The translations under genes were made by a program, and so were the position numbers. From assembly GCA_902618485.1 (NCBI GenBank), contig CACNAR010000001.1:155024-219023 (forward strand): a stretch of DNA of 64,000 nucleotides, given 5' to 3'. The stretch's first letter is position 1. Every line of letters starts with the position of its first letter. This document shows positions 18,745 to 26,809 of this stretch, piece after piece. This stretch comes from an uncultured Pelagibacteraceae bacterium (GTDB taxonomy: Bacteria > Pseudomonadota > Alphaproteobacteria > Pelagibacterales > Pelagibacteraceae). The notes under the pieces were generated by a model. It had not been told where the DNA came from. It saw nothing but the letters and a program-made list of their open reading frames with translations, and ran no database searches.

Positions 18745-21141
18745 TCAAGCAACCATACTCTCTGCTTTTTGTAAATCAACTGCTACCAGCTGACTTATTC
18801 CTTTTTCGGGCATGGTTACACCGTATAATCTATTCATTTTTGACATTGTTAATGCATGGTGTGTAACGATGATAAACTTTGTATTTGTTATTTTTGTAAG
18901 TTCATCCAATAAATTACAAAATCTTGTAACATTAGCGTCATCCAAAGGAGCATCTACTTCATCTAGCACACAAATAGGAGAAGGATTAGTTAAAAAAACT
19001 GCAAAGATAAGTGATAGTGCAGTTAAAGCTTGTTCTCCACCCGATAATAAAGTTATTGATTGAAGTCTTTTTCCTGGTGGACTAACCAACATTTCTAAAC
19101 CTGCTTCTAGAGGATCCTCTGAGTCAACGAGTTCAAGTTTTGCGTTACCACCATTAAATAATTTTGTATAGACTTCATTGAATTTTCTATTAACTTTTTC
19201 AAAGGCTTCAACCAATCTCTCTCTACCCTTTTGGTTTAGCTCATTAATACTGTCTTTTAATTTTACAATTGCTGTCACCAAGTCTGCCCGGTCAGACTCC
19301 ATTTTTTTAATTTCATTCTCGTATTTATTAGTTTCTTCGTCTGCTTTTAAATTAACAGATCCTAATTTTTCTCTCTCCTGTTTTTTTTTATCTAATAAAT
19401 CTTCTTGATTTACAGCGTCAGGTAATTCTTCGATACCATTTAAATTTGAATTCTCTAAGATATTTTCCTCAGTCAAATTAAGTTCAGAAGTAATTCGATC
19501 TATTAGATCATTTTTTCTTTTTCTTAATCCTTCGACAGTTGCACCAGAACTAGCTTTTCTCTCTCTTATTTGTATAGATTGTTCTTGTATTTCATTAAGT
19601 TTTGTTCTGAGTGAGTCAATTTTTTCGTCAGTATCATTTATAATTTTTTCATTTTCTTCTTTTTCTTCCTCTGAATTTCTTAAATTTTCTGAAATTTGTC
19701 CCTTTTTTTCTGCTTGTATTTTTGGTTGGTTATCAAGTATTTCTAATTGATTGGTTAGATTATTCTTTCTACTAGTTAATTCATTTACCATTTTTTCAGA
19801 ATTTGAAAGTAAATTTTTCCAGCTTTCAATTTCTTTTTCAATTATTTTGATCCTCTCATTTCTTTTTACAGATTCTTTTTTGATATTTTGATTTTTACTA
19901 TAGCTATCAGCATATCTATCAATAATTTTTTCAAGATCATTTAGAATATCTAATGCACTATCATTTTGATTTGAACTTATTAAAGTTTTAATTTTTCCTA
20001 TTTCATCAATTAAATTATTTTTTGAATTATCAAGATCGTCATTTGATTTTTTTTCTGTCTCAAAATATTTTGAATCAACTTCTATTAGGTCACTTTTTTC
20101 CTCTTTGAGTCTTTTCTCATTAGAATTAGCATCTATTATAATTCCTTTTTCTCTTGAAACATCTTCATCAAGTGTTGTTAATGACTTTTTAATATTCTCA
20201 ATCTCTTCTTGTGTCCTAGTATTTTCTTTATCCAAACTCTGAAGTTCTAAATTTAATCTTTGGATTTTAGACAAATTTTCAATATTTTTTTCTCTTAATG
20301 GAGTAACTTTTTCTGTTTCTAGTTTGATTAACGTTTCAATTTCTGTGATTCTTTCATTAAATCCACTAACCTCACCTTCGGCCTCTTTGTTTATCTCATT
20401 TTCAATTGTTATTTCTTTATCAATTTCTATTAATTTCAGATAGTAAAGACCAGCTTCAATTTTTTTTATTTCATCTGTTATGTTTTTATATTTGGAAGCC
20501 TCCTCCGCTTGTTTTTGAAGATTTGCCAATTGTCTTTCTTGCTGTTTTCTTAATTCATCTGCTCTCTTAAGATTATTTTCAGCTGCACCCAATCTTAATT
20601 CAGCTTCATGTCGTCTTACATGTAGACCAGAAATACCGGCTGCCTCTTCGAGAATTGCTCTTCTATCAGTAGGTTTAGCCGTCACTAGTGCTCCAATTCT
20701 ACCTTGACTAATCATCGATGGAGAATGAGCTCCAGTGGATAAATCAGCAAAAAACATTTGAGAATCCCTTGCTCTTACTTCTTTATCATTAATGTAAAAC
20801 TTGGATCCTTTATCTTTTTCAATTTTTCTTCTAACATTAATCTCATTAACTTCTCGATATTGAATAGGTCCCTCACCGCTATCATTTTTAACCGTTATAG
20901 AAACCTCAGCAATATTTTTAGATGGTTTATTTGAAGTGCCAGAAAAAATTACATCCTCCATTCCTGAGCCACGTAAACTTTTTGCAGATGTTTCGCCCAT
21001 AACCCATCTAATGGACTCGACAATGTTTGATTTTCCACAACCGTTAGGTCCAACTATACCAGTTAAACCATCTTCGATTAGGAAATTGGTTTTATCAGCA
21101 AAAGACTTAAACCCATTTAGTTGGATTTTTTTAAACTCCAT
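18745..21141 (-). CDS. smc: Chromosome segregation SMC protein, short form without visible hinge
   Basis: SMC ATPase that organises chromosomes. The N-terminal head has Walker A GPNGCGKSN (residues 31-39). The C-terminal head has the signature LLSGGEQALTALS and Walker B VLDEVDAPLDD, so the ATPase is complete. Between them lies coiled coil only, including GSVNLKADEE and a typical pre-head segment (FNEVYTKLFNGG). At 798 residues it is about 350-400 shorter than usual bacterial SMC. I see no globular hinge-like segment between the two coils. Head motifs and the in-frame sequence argue against a pseudogene. Confidence 0.9.
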   Translation of the reverse strand: MEFKKIQLNGFKSFADKTNFLIEDGLTGIVGPNGCGKSNIVESIRWVMGETSAKSLRGSGMEDVIFSGTSNKPSKNIAEVSITVKNDSGEGPIQYREVNEINVRRKIEKDKGSKFYINDKEVRARDSQMFFADLSTGAHSPSMISQGRIGALVTAKPTDRRAILEEAAGISGLHVRRHEAELRLGAAENNLKRADELRKQQERQLANLQKQAEEASKYKNITDEIKKIEAGLYYLKLIEIDKEITIENEINKEAEGEVSGFNERITEIETLIKLETEKVTPLREKNIENLSKIQRLNLELQSLDKENTRTQEEIENIKKSLTTLDEDVSREKGIIIDANSNEKRLKEEKSDLIEVDSKYFETEKKSNDDLDNSKNNLIDEIGKIKTLISSNQNDSALDILNDLEKIIDRYADSYSKNQNIKKESVKRNERIKIIEKEIESWKNLLSNSEKMVNELTSRKNNLTNQLEILDNQPKIQAEKKGQISENLRNSEEEKEENEKIINDTDEKIDSLRTKLNEIQEQSIQIRERKASSGATVEGLRKRKNDLIDRITSELNLTEENILENSNLNGIEELPDAVNQEDLLDKKKQEREKLGSVNLKADEETNKYENEIKKMESDRADLVTAIVKLKDSINELNQKGRERLVEAFEKVNRKFNEVYTKLFNGGNAKLELVDSEDPLEAGLEMLVSPPGKRLQSITLLSGGEQALTALSLIFAVFLTNPSPICVLDEVDAPLDDANVTRFCNLLDELTKITNTKFIIVTHHALTMSKMNRLYGVTMPEKGISQLVAVDLQKAESMVA

Positions 21142-21149
21142 TAATTAGC

Positions 21150-21722
21150 TTATATCAGCTTTTCTAGAGATTTTTTTAAATTTTTATAATTAAGAGTTTT
21201 CTCAAACTTTTTTCCATTAATTATAATCGTAGGAGTGGAATTTACCTTAAATTTTTTAGTGCCTTCGATTCGATCATTTAAAACGAAATCTTCAATTTTT
21301 TTATCACTTATGCACTTTTCAAAATCTAAGTTAAAATTTTTGTTTTCAACAAATTTTTTTAAGTTTTCATTAGCCTCTTCTATTGTTTTACCTTTTATCC
21401 AAGCCTGCTGATCAGAATATAAACTCGTCATAATTTCTAAACTTTGATCTTCTTTGCACTGTGAAATTTTTGATGCATTAAGAGCGACAATATCTAATGG
21501 AAAGTGCCTAAATTCTATTTTTACCAAACCGGTATCAATAAATTCTTTTTTAAGCAATGGGTAAATCTTGTTATGAAAATCTGCACAAAAACTACAAGTC
21601 AGAGACTCGTAAGCAATAATTGTTATCTTGGCATCGTTTTGTCCAGAAACAATTCGATTATCAGCATTTACCTTAAGAGAAAATCCTAAAATAATCAAAA
21701 TTAATAATATAGTTTTTTTCAT
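21150..21722 (-). CDS. DsbA-like thiol oxidoreductase (thioredoxin fold)
   Basis: Exported thioredoxin-fold protein: signal peptide of about 20 residues (MKKTILLILIILGF followed by SLKVNA), then active-site Cys43-Ser-Phe-Cys46. The cis-proline loop is STPTIIING. It belongs to the Thioredoxin_4/BdbD-like group that forms or exchanges periplasmic disulfides. At 190 residues, length is normal. It sits between dciA and smc; this dciA-dsbA-smc order beside mutY is a recurring alphaproteobacterial arrangement. Likely clients here include the cysteine-containing pilus proteins, but that is a guess. Confidence 0.88.
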   Translation of the reverse strand: MKKTILLILIILGFSLKVNADNRIVSGQNDAKITIIAYESLTCSFCADFHNKIYPLLKKEFIDTGLVKIEFRHFPLDIVALNASKISQCKEDQSLEIMTSLYSDQQAWIKGKTIEEANENLKKFVENKNFNLDFEKCISDKKIEDFVLNDRIEGTKKFKVNSTPTIIINGKKFEKTLNYKNLKKSLEKLI

Positions 21723-22207
21723 TTTTCTCTGAATACCTTAGTTAGTTCAATTAGGGACTTTTTAATTTTTTCATTCGTAACACTCTCAATTTTTTTATGG
21801 AATGTTTTTCTTGTCACAGCTTTTTTCTCTATTTTGTCGTTGATTACCTGCTTTCGTTCCTCTTCAAAGGTAGTAAATTTAATTCTTTCAATAACTGTAT
21901 TTTCAAAAAAATTATTTACTCTATCCATGATTTCTTTCTTTGAGTATTCTAAATCTATCTCATGACCTCTCTTTACCATAATTAGCAATGTGCTAACTCC
22001 AAATTTATTTGAATTTTTAAATGATTTTGGGAAACAAACTTTAAATAGACTTTCTCCTACCAAAAATTTCCAATTATTAAGTATTTCAGAAAAAATATGG
22101 CCTCTTTTGTTAATAACTTTTTTTATATTTGTTGGTAAGGTGTCTTTAAAAGATCTTAAGCCTTGAATGGATCTTAATCTCTGCTTAGTATTATTTTTGA
22201 AATACAT
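21719..22207 (-). CDS. DciA-like protein (DUF721), replicative helicase loader
   Basis: DUF721 protein of 162 residues. DciA proteins are the widespread bacterial partners that load the DnaB helicase at replication forks. The KH-like N-terminal domain is recognisable by NNWKFLVGESLFKVCFPKSF and LLIMVKRGHEIDLEYSKKE. The lysine-rich C-terminal part is probably disordered. The start codon touches the start codon of divergent mutY with no base between, and no other ATG lies upstream of the domain. Assignment rests on these motifs plus the mutY-DUF721 neighbourhood. Confidence 0.8.
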   Translation of the reverse strand: MYFKNNTKQRLRSIQGLRSFKDTLPTNIKKVINKRGHIFSEILNNWKFLVGESLFKVCFPKSFKNSNKFGVSTLLIMVKRGHEIDLEYSKKEIMDRVNNFFENTVIERIKFTTFEEERKQVINDKIEKKAVTRKTFHKKIESVTNEKIKKSLIELTKVFREK

Positions 22208-23188
22208 ATGACAGAAAAGATCATAACAAAAAAAATTCTTAAATGGTATGATTTAAATAAAAGAAATTTACCATGGCGGAAAAAAACACCTTTGTATAAA
22301 AAGCATTATTATACATTGGTAAGTGAGTTTATGTTACAACAAACACAAGTTGTAACTGTTATTCCTTTTTTTAATAGATTTATAAAAAAATTACCCAATC
22401 TTGTGGACCTCTCTAGAGTTAAAGAAAATGAATTAATAAAATTATGGGAAGGTCTTGGATATTATTCAAGAGTAAGAAATTTACAAAAAACTGCTAAAAT
22501 TATAATTAGTAAATATCATGGAAAAATTCCAAATAATTATGAGGATTTAATATCTTTGCCTGGTATCGGCAATTACACTGCTAATGCAATCTTAGCTATT
22601 GCCTTTAATAAATCCTGTATTCCCTTAGATGGAAACATTGAAAGAGTTTTAAAAAGATATCTTTATTTAAAAAAAGATAAGGAAATTCAAAAAGACAATC
22701 TAATAGAAAAAAAATCTATTTTTGGAATTTCATCAAGAGCAAGTGATTATGCACAAGCTTTAATGGAATTGGGAGCAATTATTTGCAAACCTAAAAATCC
22801 TGAATGTAGTGGATGTCCAATCTCAAAAAATTGTAAGTCTTTTAAGAAGAAAGATTTTGATTTAGCTAAAATTACAAAAAAGAATAAAGAAAAATATTTT
22901 ATTCTTAAAGTTTATAAAAAAAATCAAAGGTATTTGCTTATAAAAAACACAAAATTTAGTTTTCTTAAAAATTTAACAATTTTTCCAATGGAAGAGCTAT
23001 CTAACCCAAAAAATTTTAGTGAAAATCTTAATTATAAAATGTCAAACATGAATATGAACATAAAAATTCAATATCTCAAAAATGCAAAAAGATTTCCTTC
23101 ATCTTGCTGGTTTGATAGAAGAAAATTAGATAATTATATGCTTCCATCATTCACTAAGAAAGTTGTTAAATATTTAGAAAAAAATTAA
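22208..23188 (+). CDS. mutY: A/G-specific adenine DNA glycosylase
   Basis: Removes adenine mispaired with 8-oxoguanine. Catalytic Glu is in SEFMLQQTQV and catalytic Asp in IPLDGNIERV. The helix-hairpin-helix is LPGIGNYTANAILA. The four iron-sulfur cysteines follow the C-x6-C-x2-C-x5-C pattern (CKPKNPECSGCPISKNC). The C-terminal NUDIX-like domain is short, giving 326 residues in total. The FAD monooxygenase start overlaps its stop. No untranslated leader is possible unless the promoter lies inside dciA. Confidence 0.96.
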   Translation: MTEKIITKKILKWYDLNKRNLPWRKKTPLYKKHYYTLVSEFMLQQTQVVTVIPFFNRFIKKLPNLVDLSRVKENELIKLWEGLGYYSRVRNLQKTAKIIISKYHGKIPNNYEDLISLPGIGNYTANAILAIAFNKSCIPLDGNIERVLKRYLYLKKDKEIQKDNLIEKKSIFGISSRASDYAQALMELGAIICKPKNPECSGCPISKNCKSFKKKDFDLAKITKKNKEKYFILKVYKKNQRYLLIKNTKFSFLKNLTIFPMEELSNPKNFSENLNYKMSNMNMNIKIQYLKNAKRFPSSCWFDRRKLDNYMLPSFTKKVVKYLEKN

Positions 23189-24333
23189 TGAAAAAAGTAG
23201 CTATAATTGGTGCTGGAATTTCAGGGCTATTTATTGCCAATTTATTTAAAAGAAACAAAAAGTATCAAGTAAATATTTTTGAGAAAAATACCTTAATCAA
23301 TTTAAAAGAAGGTTACGGTATTCAATTATCTGTTAACAGCATCAAACTATTAAATAAAATTCAGTTTGATAAATTAGAAAACAGTGAAAAATTTAATCCA
23401 GATAAAATTAATTTTTACTCAGCTAAGGATTCTAATAAGATATGTGAGTTAAATATATCAGAGTTTAATACTGAAAATTGTAAATACACCACTCTTAAAA
23501 GATCATCACTTATTAATTTTTTAAAAAAAGATTTAGAAAAAGAAATAAAATTTGATCACACTATTTCAAAGATAGAACAACAAGATCAAATCGTTAAAAT
23601 CTCTTTTGAAAATAATGAAATTTATGAATTTGATTATCTAATTATTTCAGATGGAGTCTTTTCAAAGTGTAAAAATTTGTTATCAAAAAATCAAATTGAA
23701 CCAAAATTTAATGACACTTTAGCTATTAGAGGAATTATACCAAGTTTTTCAAACATGGCTGATAAAAAAAACATCTCATTGTTTTTAGGTTCAAATTTTC
23801 ATTATGTTATTTATCCGGTCTCTCCTAATGGTGATTTAAACTTTATAGCTATAATGAAATTCAAGCTTTCAAGAGATGAGCAAAAAGATTTTTCTTTGTT
23901 TAAAGATGATAATTTTATCAGAAAAATTTTAGAAAAAGTTCCGCACTTAAATAAGGAATTTTTTGATAGTGTTAATGATTTAAAGATATACCCAGTATTT
24001 GTAAGTCACGATTTTTTTGAGGTTAATAATAATAACATTCATCTAATAGGAGATGCTTTTTTTGCTTTTTTACCATCATTTGCTCAAGGTGCATCACAAT
24101 CAATAGAAGGTGCATATGAATTGTTTGAGAATATAGAGAATAATACTGAGAGTAATTTTTTTAGAAATAGAGTTGATAAAATAAAGATGGTAAATAATCG
24201 CTCAAAATTAAATCAATTCGCTTTTCATTTGTCTAATCCTTTAACAACATTATTAAGAAATATTTTTTTAAAAAGATTAGTAAAAAACAAAAAGTTTTTA
24301 GAGGGCTATCTTGGGAAAATATATAAAAACTAG
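23188..24333 (+). CDS. FAD-dependent monooxygenase (UbiH/salicylate hydroxylase-like)
   Basis: Class A flavoprotein monooxygenase of 381 residues. The N-terminal dinucleotide-binding motif is IIGAGISGLFIANL. The second FAD motif is IHLIGDAFFAFLPSFAQGASQSIEGAYEL, with the conserved Gly-Asp and the helix-capping AQGASQ. The middle NADPH-contacting motif appears as YLIISDGVFSKCK, where family members usually have GADG. Substrate is unknown: ubiquinone ring hydroxylation is one option, catabolic hydroxylation another. The start overlaps the mutY stop. Its TAG stop shares the palindrome CTAG with the stop of convergent ccrM. Confidence 0.85.
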   Translation: MKKVAIIGAGISGLFIANLFKRNKKYQVNIFEKNTLINLKEGYGIQLSVNSIKLLNKIQFDKLENSEKFNPDKINFYSAKDSNKICELNISEFNTENCKYTTLKRSSLINFLKKDLEKEIKFDHTISKIEQQDQIVKISFENNEIYEFDYLIISDGVFSKCKNLLSKNQIEPKFNDTLAIRGIIPSFSNMADKKNISLFLGSNFHYVIYPVSPNGDLNFIAIMKFKLSRDEQKDFSLFKDDNFIRKILEKVPHLNKEFFDSVNDLKIYPVFVSHDFFEVNNNNIHLIGDAFFAFLPSFAQGASQSIEGAYELFENIENNTESNFFRNRVDKIKMVNNRSKLNQFAFHLSNPLTTLLRNIFLKRLVKNKKFLEGYLGKIYKN

Positions 24334-25400
24334 CTATTAGAGATCAACCTTTGCCTCAAATGATCGATAGGAACTGCGTTTCCATTCAAGTTATAATGCC
24401 AATAGGTCCATCCATTACAGCTTTCAGCACCTAAGATTGTAGCGGCTACTTTATGGATTGAGCCCTCAGTTTGAGCATGTTTTATACTCCCGTCAGCCAT
24501 AATTTTTGCACTGATTTTCTTTTTATTATCAAAAATAGTTGAGCCTGGTTTAATTATTCCTAATTCAACTAACGAGCCAAATGGTATTCTTGGTTTAGAT
24601 CTACCGTTCTGTAGAGTATCTAAATAATCGTCTTCTATAGGTTTAATTTTACTTAATCTTTGCTGAGCAGCTTTAAAATAAGTTTTTTCTTTTTCAATGC
24701 CGTAATAATTTCTCCCTAATTTTTTAGCAACTGTTGCCGTTGTTCCTGACCCTAAAAAAGGATCTAAAATTAAATCATTTTTATTGGAAGTTGCTAATAA
24801 AATTCTGTGAAGTAGAGCCTCAGGTTTCTGTGTAGAGTGTACTTTTTTACCGTTCTTTTTTAATCTTTCGGAACCATTACAAATTGGTAATTCCCAGTTA
24901 GACCTCATTTGAAGATCATCATTTAAACATTTTAAAGATTGGTAGTTAAAAGTATACTTTGATTTTTCAGATTTTGAAGCCCAAATTAAAGTTTCATGAG
25001 CATTTGTAAATCGTGTTCCTCTAAAATTTGGCATAGGATTTTTTTTATTCCAAATGACATCATTTAAAATCCAAAAACCTAAATTTTGTATTACCGTACC
25101 AACTCGGAAGATATTGTGATAACTACCAATTACCCAAATAGCTCCATCCTTTTTTAAAATCCTTTTGCACTCAGTCAACCACAAATAAGTAAAGTCATCA
25201 TACTTCTTAAAATTTTCAAATTGATCCCATTTATCATTTACTGCATTAACCTTTGATCTATCAGGTCTTGTGAGTTCATTTTTTAATTGTAAGTTATAGG
25301 GTGGATCAGCAAAAATTAAATCAAAGGTCTCATCTGGAATCTTTTTTAATTCCTTCAGGCTATCACCATTAATTAATTTATTTTTGAAACTCGAGCTCAT
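24330..25400 (-). CDS. ccrM: DNA adenine N6-methyltransferase CcrM (GANTC)
   Basis: Cell-cycle methyltransferase modifying adenine in GANTC. The catalytic motif DPPYNLQL comes early and the AdoMet motif DPFLGSGTTATVAKKLG late, the beta-class order of CcrM. A C-terminal RAMA-type domain (about residues 270-356, ending WTYWHYNLNGNAVPID) is present as in Caulobacter CcrM. The open frame runs 42 bases further upstream, but MSSSFKNKLINGD gives the normal length (356 residues) and places a promoter correctly upstream. The promoter holds two GANTC sites. Convergent with the monooxygenase through a shared stop tetranucleotide. Confidence 0.95.
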   Translation of the reverse strand: MSSSFKNKLINGDSLKELKKIPDETFDLIFADPPYNLQLKNELTRPDRSKVNAVNDKWDQFENFKKYDDFTYLWLTECKRILKKDGAIWVIGSYHNIFRVGTVIQNLGFWILNDVIWNKKNPMPNFRGTRFTNAHETLIWASKSEKSKYTFNYQSLKCLNDDLQMRSNWELPICNGSERLKKNGKKVHSTQKPEALLHRILLATSNKNDLILDPFLGSGTTATVAKKLGRNYYGIEKEKTYFKAAQQRLSKIKPIEDDYLDTLQNGRSKPRIPFGSLVELGIIKPGSTIFDNKKKISAKIMADGSIKHAQTEGSIHKVAATILGAESCNGWTYWHYNLNGNAVPIDHLRQRLISNS

Positions 25401-25413
25401 TTTGTAAAAATAA

Positions 25414-25442
25414 ATTAGACTCGAAAAAGATTCTTGGGTCAA
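25414..25442 (-). promoter_or_regulatory. ccrM promoter with two GANTC sites
   Basis: On the minus strand: a -35 box TTGACC (25437-25442), a 17-base spacer and a -10 box TCTAAT (25414-25419), each one base from consensus. One GANTC site (GAATC, 25429-25433) lies in the spacer; the other (GAGTC, 25418-25422) overlaps the -10 box. The two sites are 11 bases apart. Expected transcription start is about 7 bases before the ATG. Self-methylation of this promoter is inferred by analogy to Caulobacter. Confidence 0.65.
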
Positions 25443-25509
25443 CTTACGATTGAATTATGAAGACTTAATTTGTGTGCTTAATTCTAGAAATATCTATATC
25501 TAGTGTTTA

Positions 25510-26079
25510 TTACTTTGAGGTGTTTAGTTTATTTATAGGTGAAAAAGTCTTTCTGTGATGAATTGTGACCCCAAACTTTTTGATAGCCCTTAAATGTTGT
25601 TTAGTTCCATACCCATAATTTTGACTCCATGAGTAACTTTTATATTTAATACCTAATTTTGAAATAAAATCATCACGAGCTACTTTTGCAATAATTGATG
25701 CAGCAGAAATTGATGGTATTTTTTGATCTCCCTTGATTACAGATTTAAGTTTGTAGTTTTCTATCTTTGGTAATTTATTTCCATCAATTAAAATCATTGA
25801 GGGCTTTTTTTTCAATTTAAGGATTGCTCTTTTCATTGCCATCAAACTAGCCTGTAGGATATTTTTTTTTTCAATCTCACTGATCGATGCTTTTGCTATG
25901 GACCATGTAGAATTTTTTTTGATATACTGAGCTAAAATTTCTCTCCTTTTTTTTGATAACTTCTTAGAGTCTTTTAATAGTTTTTTGTTTATCGAGTGAT
26001 CTAAAATTACAGCCGCTGCATATACAGGTCCCACTAAACTTCCGCGTCCAACCTCATCAACTCCAGCAACTAATTTCAT
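25510..26079 (-). CDS. rnhB: Ribonuclease HII
   Basis: Removes ribonucleotides embedded in DNA and RNA of hybrids. The metal-binding acidic residues start with Asp8-Glu9 in GVDEVGRGSLVGPV, followed by Asp in MILIDGNKLP and Asp in KVARDDFI. The GRG motif that senses the RNA-DNA junction is present. Length 189 residues is normal. It abuts the uracil-DNA glycosylase upstream. About 109 bases separate it from ccrM downstream, one of the larger gaps in the window, which carries the ccrM promoter. Confidence 0.96.
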   Translation of the reverse strand: MKLVAGVDEVGRGSLVGPVYAAAVILDHSINKKLLKDSKKLSKKRREILAQYIKKNSTWSIAKASISEIEKKNILQASLMAMKRAILKLKKKPSMILIDGNKLPKIENYKLKSVIKGDQKIPSISAASIIAKVARDDFISKLGIKYKSYSWSQNYGYGTKQHLRAIKKFGVTIHHRKTFSPINKLNTSK

Positions 26080-26798
26080 TAAAACTTTATATTTAAATCT
26101 TGAATTTTTTGCTTAATCATTTTTAAATCTTCCCAAGAATATTTCTTATTATCCGGGAATCTAATTAGATATGACGGACTGTAACTAATCATTAAGGGGA
26201 CTGTTTTACTTCCTATAATTATTTCTTTCCATTTCCCTCTTTCATCTGAAATTTTACTGTTTAACCCAGTGACAGCCTCCATCGCAGTTCCACCCATTAG
26301 AATTAAAATTTGTGGATTAATTATTGAAATATGTTGTCTCAAAAATTTGGAATATCTTTTTATATCACTAGTATTAGGTTTTCTTTCATCAGTTGTCTTA
26401 TAGTTTATTGAATAAGTTAAATAAATATTATCCATTGATACATTGATAGCTAAGAGCATCTTTTCTAAAAGCTTTCCCACATCACCTTGAAAAAGTAACC
26501 CAGACTCATCTTCTTCCTCACCAGGTGCATCGCCAATTAACATTATAGAACTGTTGATATTTCCACTACCAAATAAAAGATTTTTTGAACCTTTCTTTAG
26601 ATTGCAATCCTCAATTGTATTTATTAGATTTTTAAGATCAGATAGCTTCTTTTTTTTTTGTGAGTTTGAATTAATCAGATTATTTTTTAAATCTTTATAC
26701 CTATTTTGGGGTTCATTATTGAAGATAAAATCTGTCTCAAATGTTTTAATGAAATCTTGTGTAAATTTAGTGTTTTGATTTAGGGGTTTTTTAGACAT
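26079..26798 (-). CDS. Uracil-DNA glycosylase family 4-like, altered catalytic motif
   Basis: Uracil-DNA glycosylase superfamily protein of 239 residues. Motif 1 is LIGDAPGEEEDESGLLFQGDVGKLLE, where family 4 usually has GEAPG. The last motif reads YSPSYLIRFP where the family has HPSYLLR or HPAYLLR, so the conserved His is a Ser (codon 26178-26180). Cluster-binding cysteines of thermophilic family 4 are absent, which I recall as usual for the alphaproteobacterial branch. It could be inactive, have altered specificity, or have a different catalytic solution. It is divergent from the TPR gene, with 11 bases between starts. Confidence 0.8.
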   Translation of the reverse strand: MSKKPLNQNTKFTQDFIKTFETDFIFNNEPQNRYKDLKNNLINSNSQKKKKLSDLKNLINTIEDCNLKKGSKNLLFGSGNINSSIMLIGDAPGEEEDESGLLFQGDVGKLLEKMLLAINVSMDNIYLTYSINYKTTDERKPNTSDIKRYSKFLRQHISIINPQILILMGGTAMEAVTGLNSKISDERGKWKEIIIGSKTVPLMISYSPSYLIRFPDNKKYSWEDLKMIKQKIQDLNIKF

Positions 26799-26809
26799 AG
26801 AATAAACTA

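Noticed and set aside
25465-25481. TTAA repeats upstream of ccrM that recall a CtrA box
   Set aside because: The two TTAA elements are 9 bases apart; the CtrA site needs 7, so it does not match.
25484-25503. Imperfect palindrome CTAG...CTAG between rnhB and ccrM
   Set aside because: Only 16 of 20 positions match, AT-rich, no T-run behind it; expected by chance in such DNA.
26079-26798. Loss of iron-sulfur cysteines in the uracil-DNA glycosylase as a special feature
   Set aside because: As I recall, alphaproteobacterial relatives generally lack these cysteines, so it is probably ancestral; only the His to Ser change is retained as a finding.
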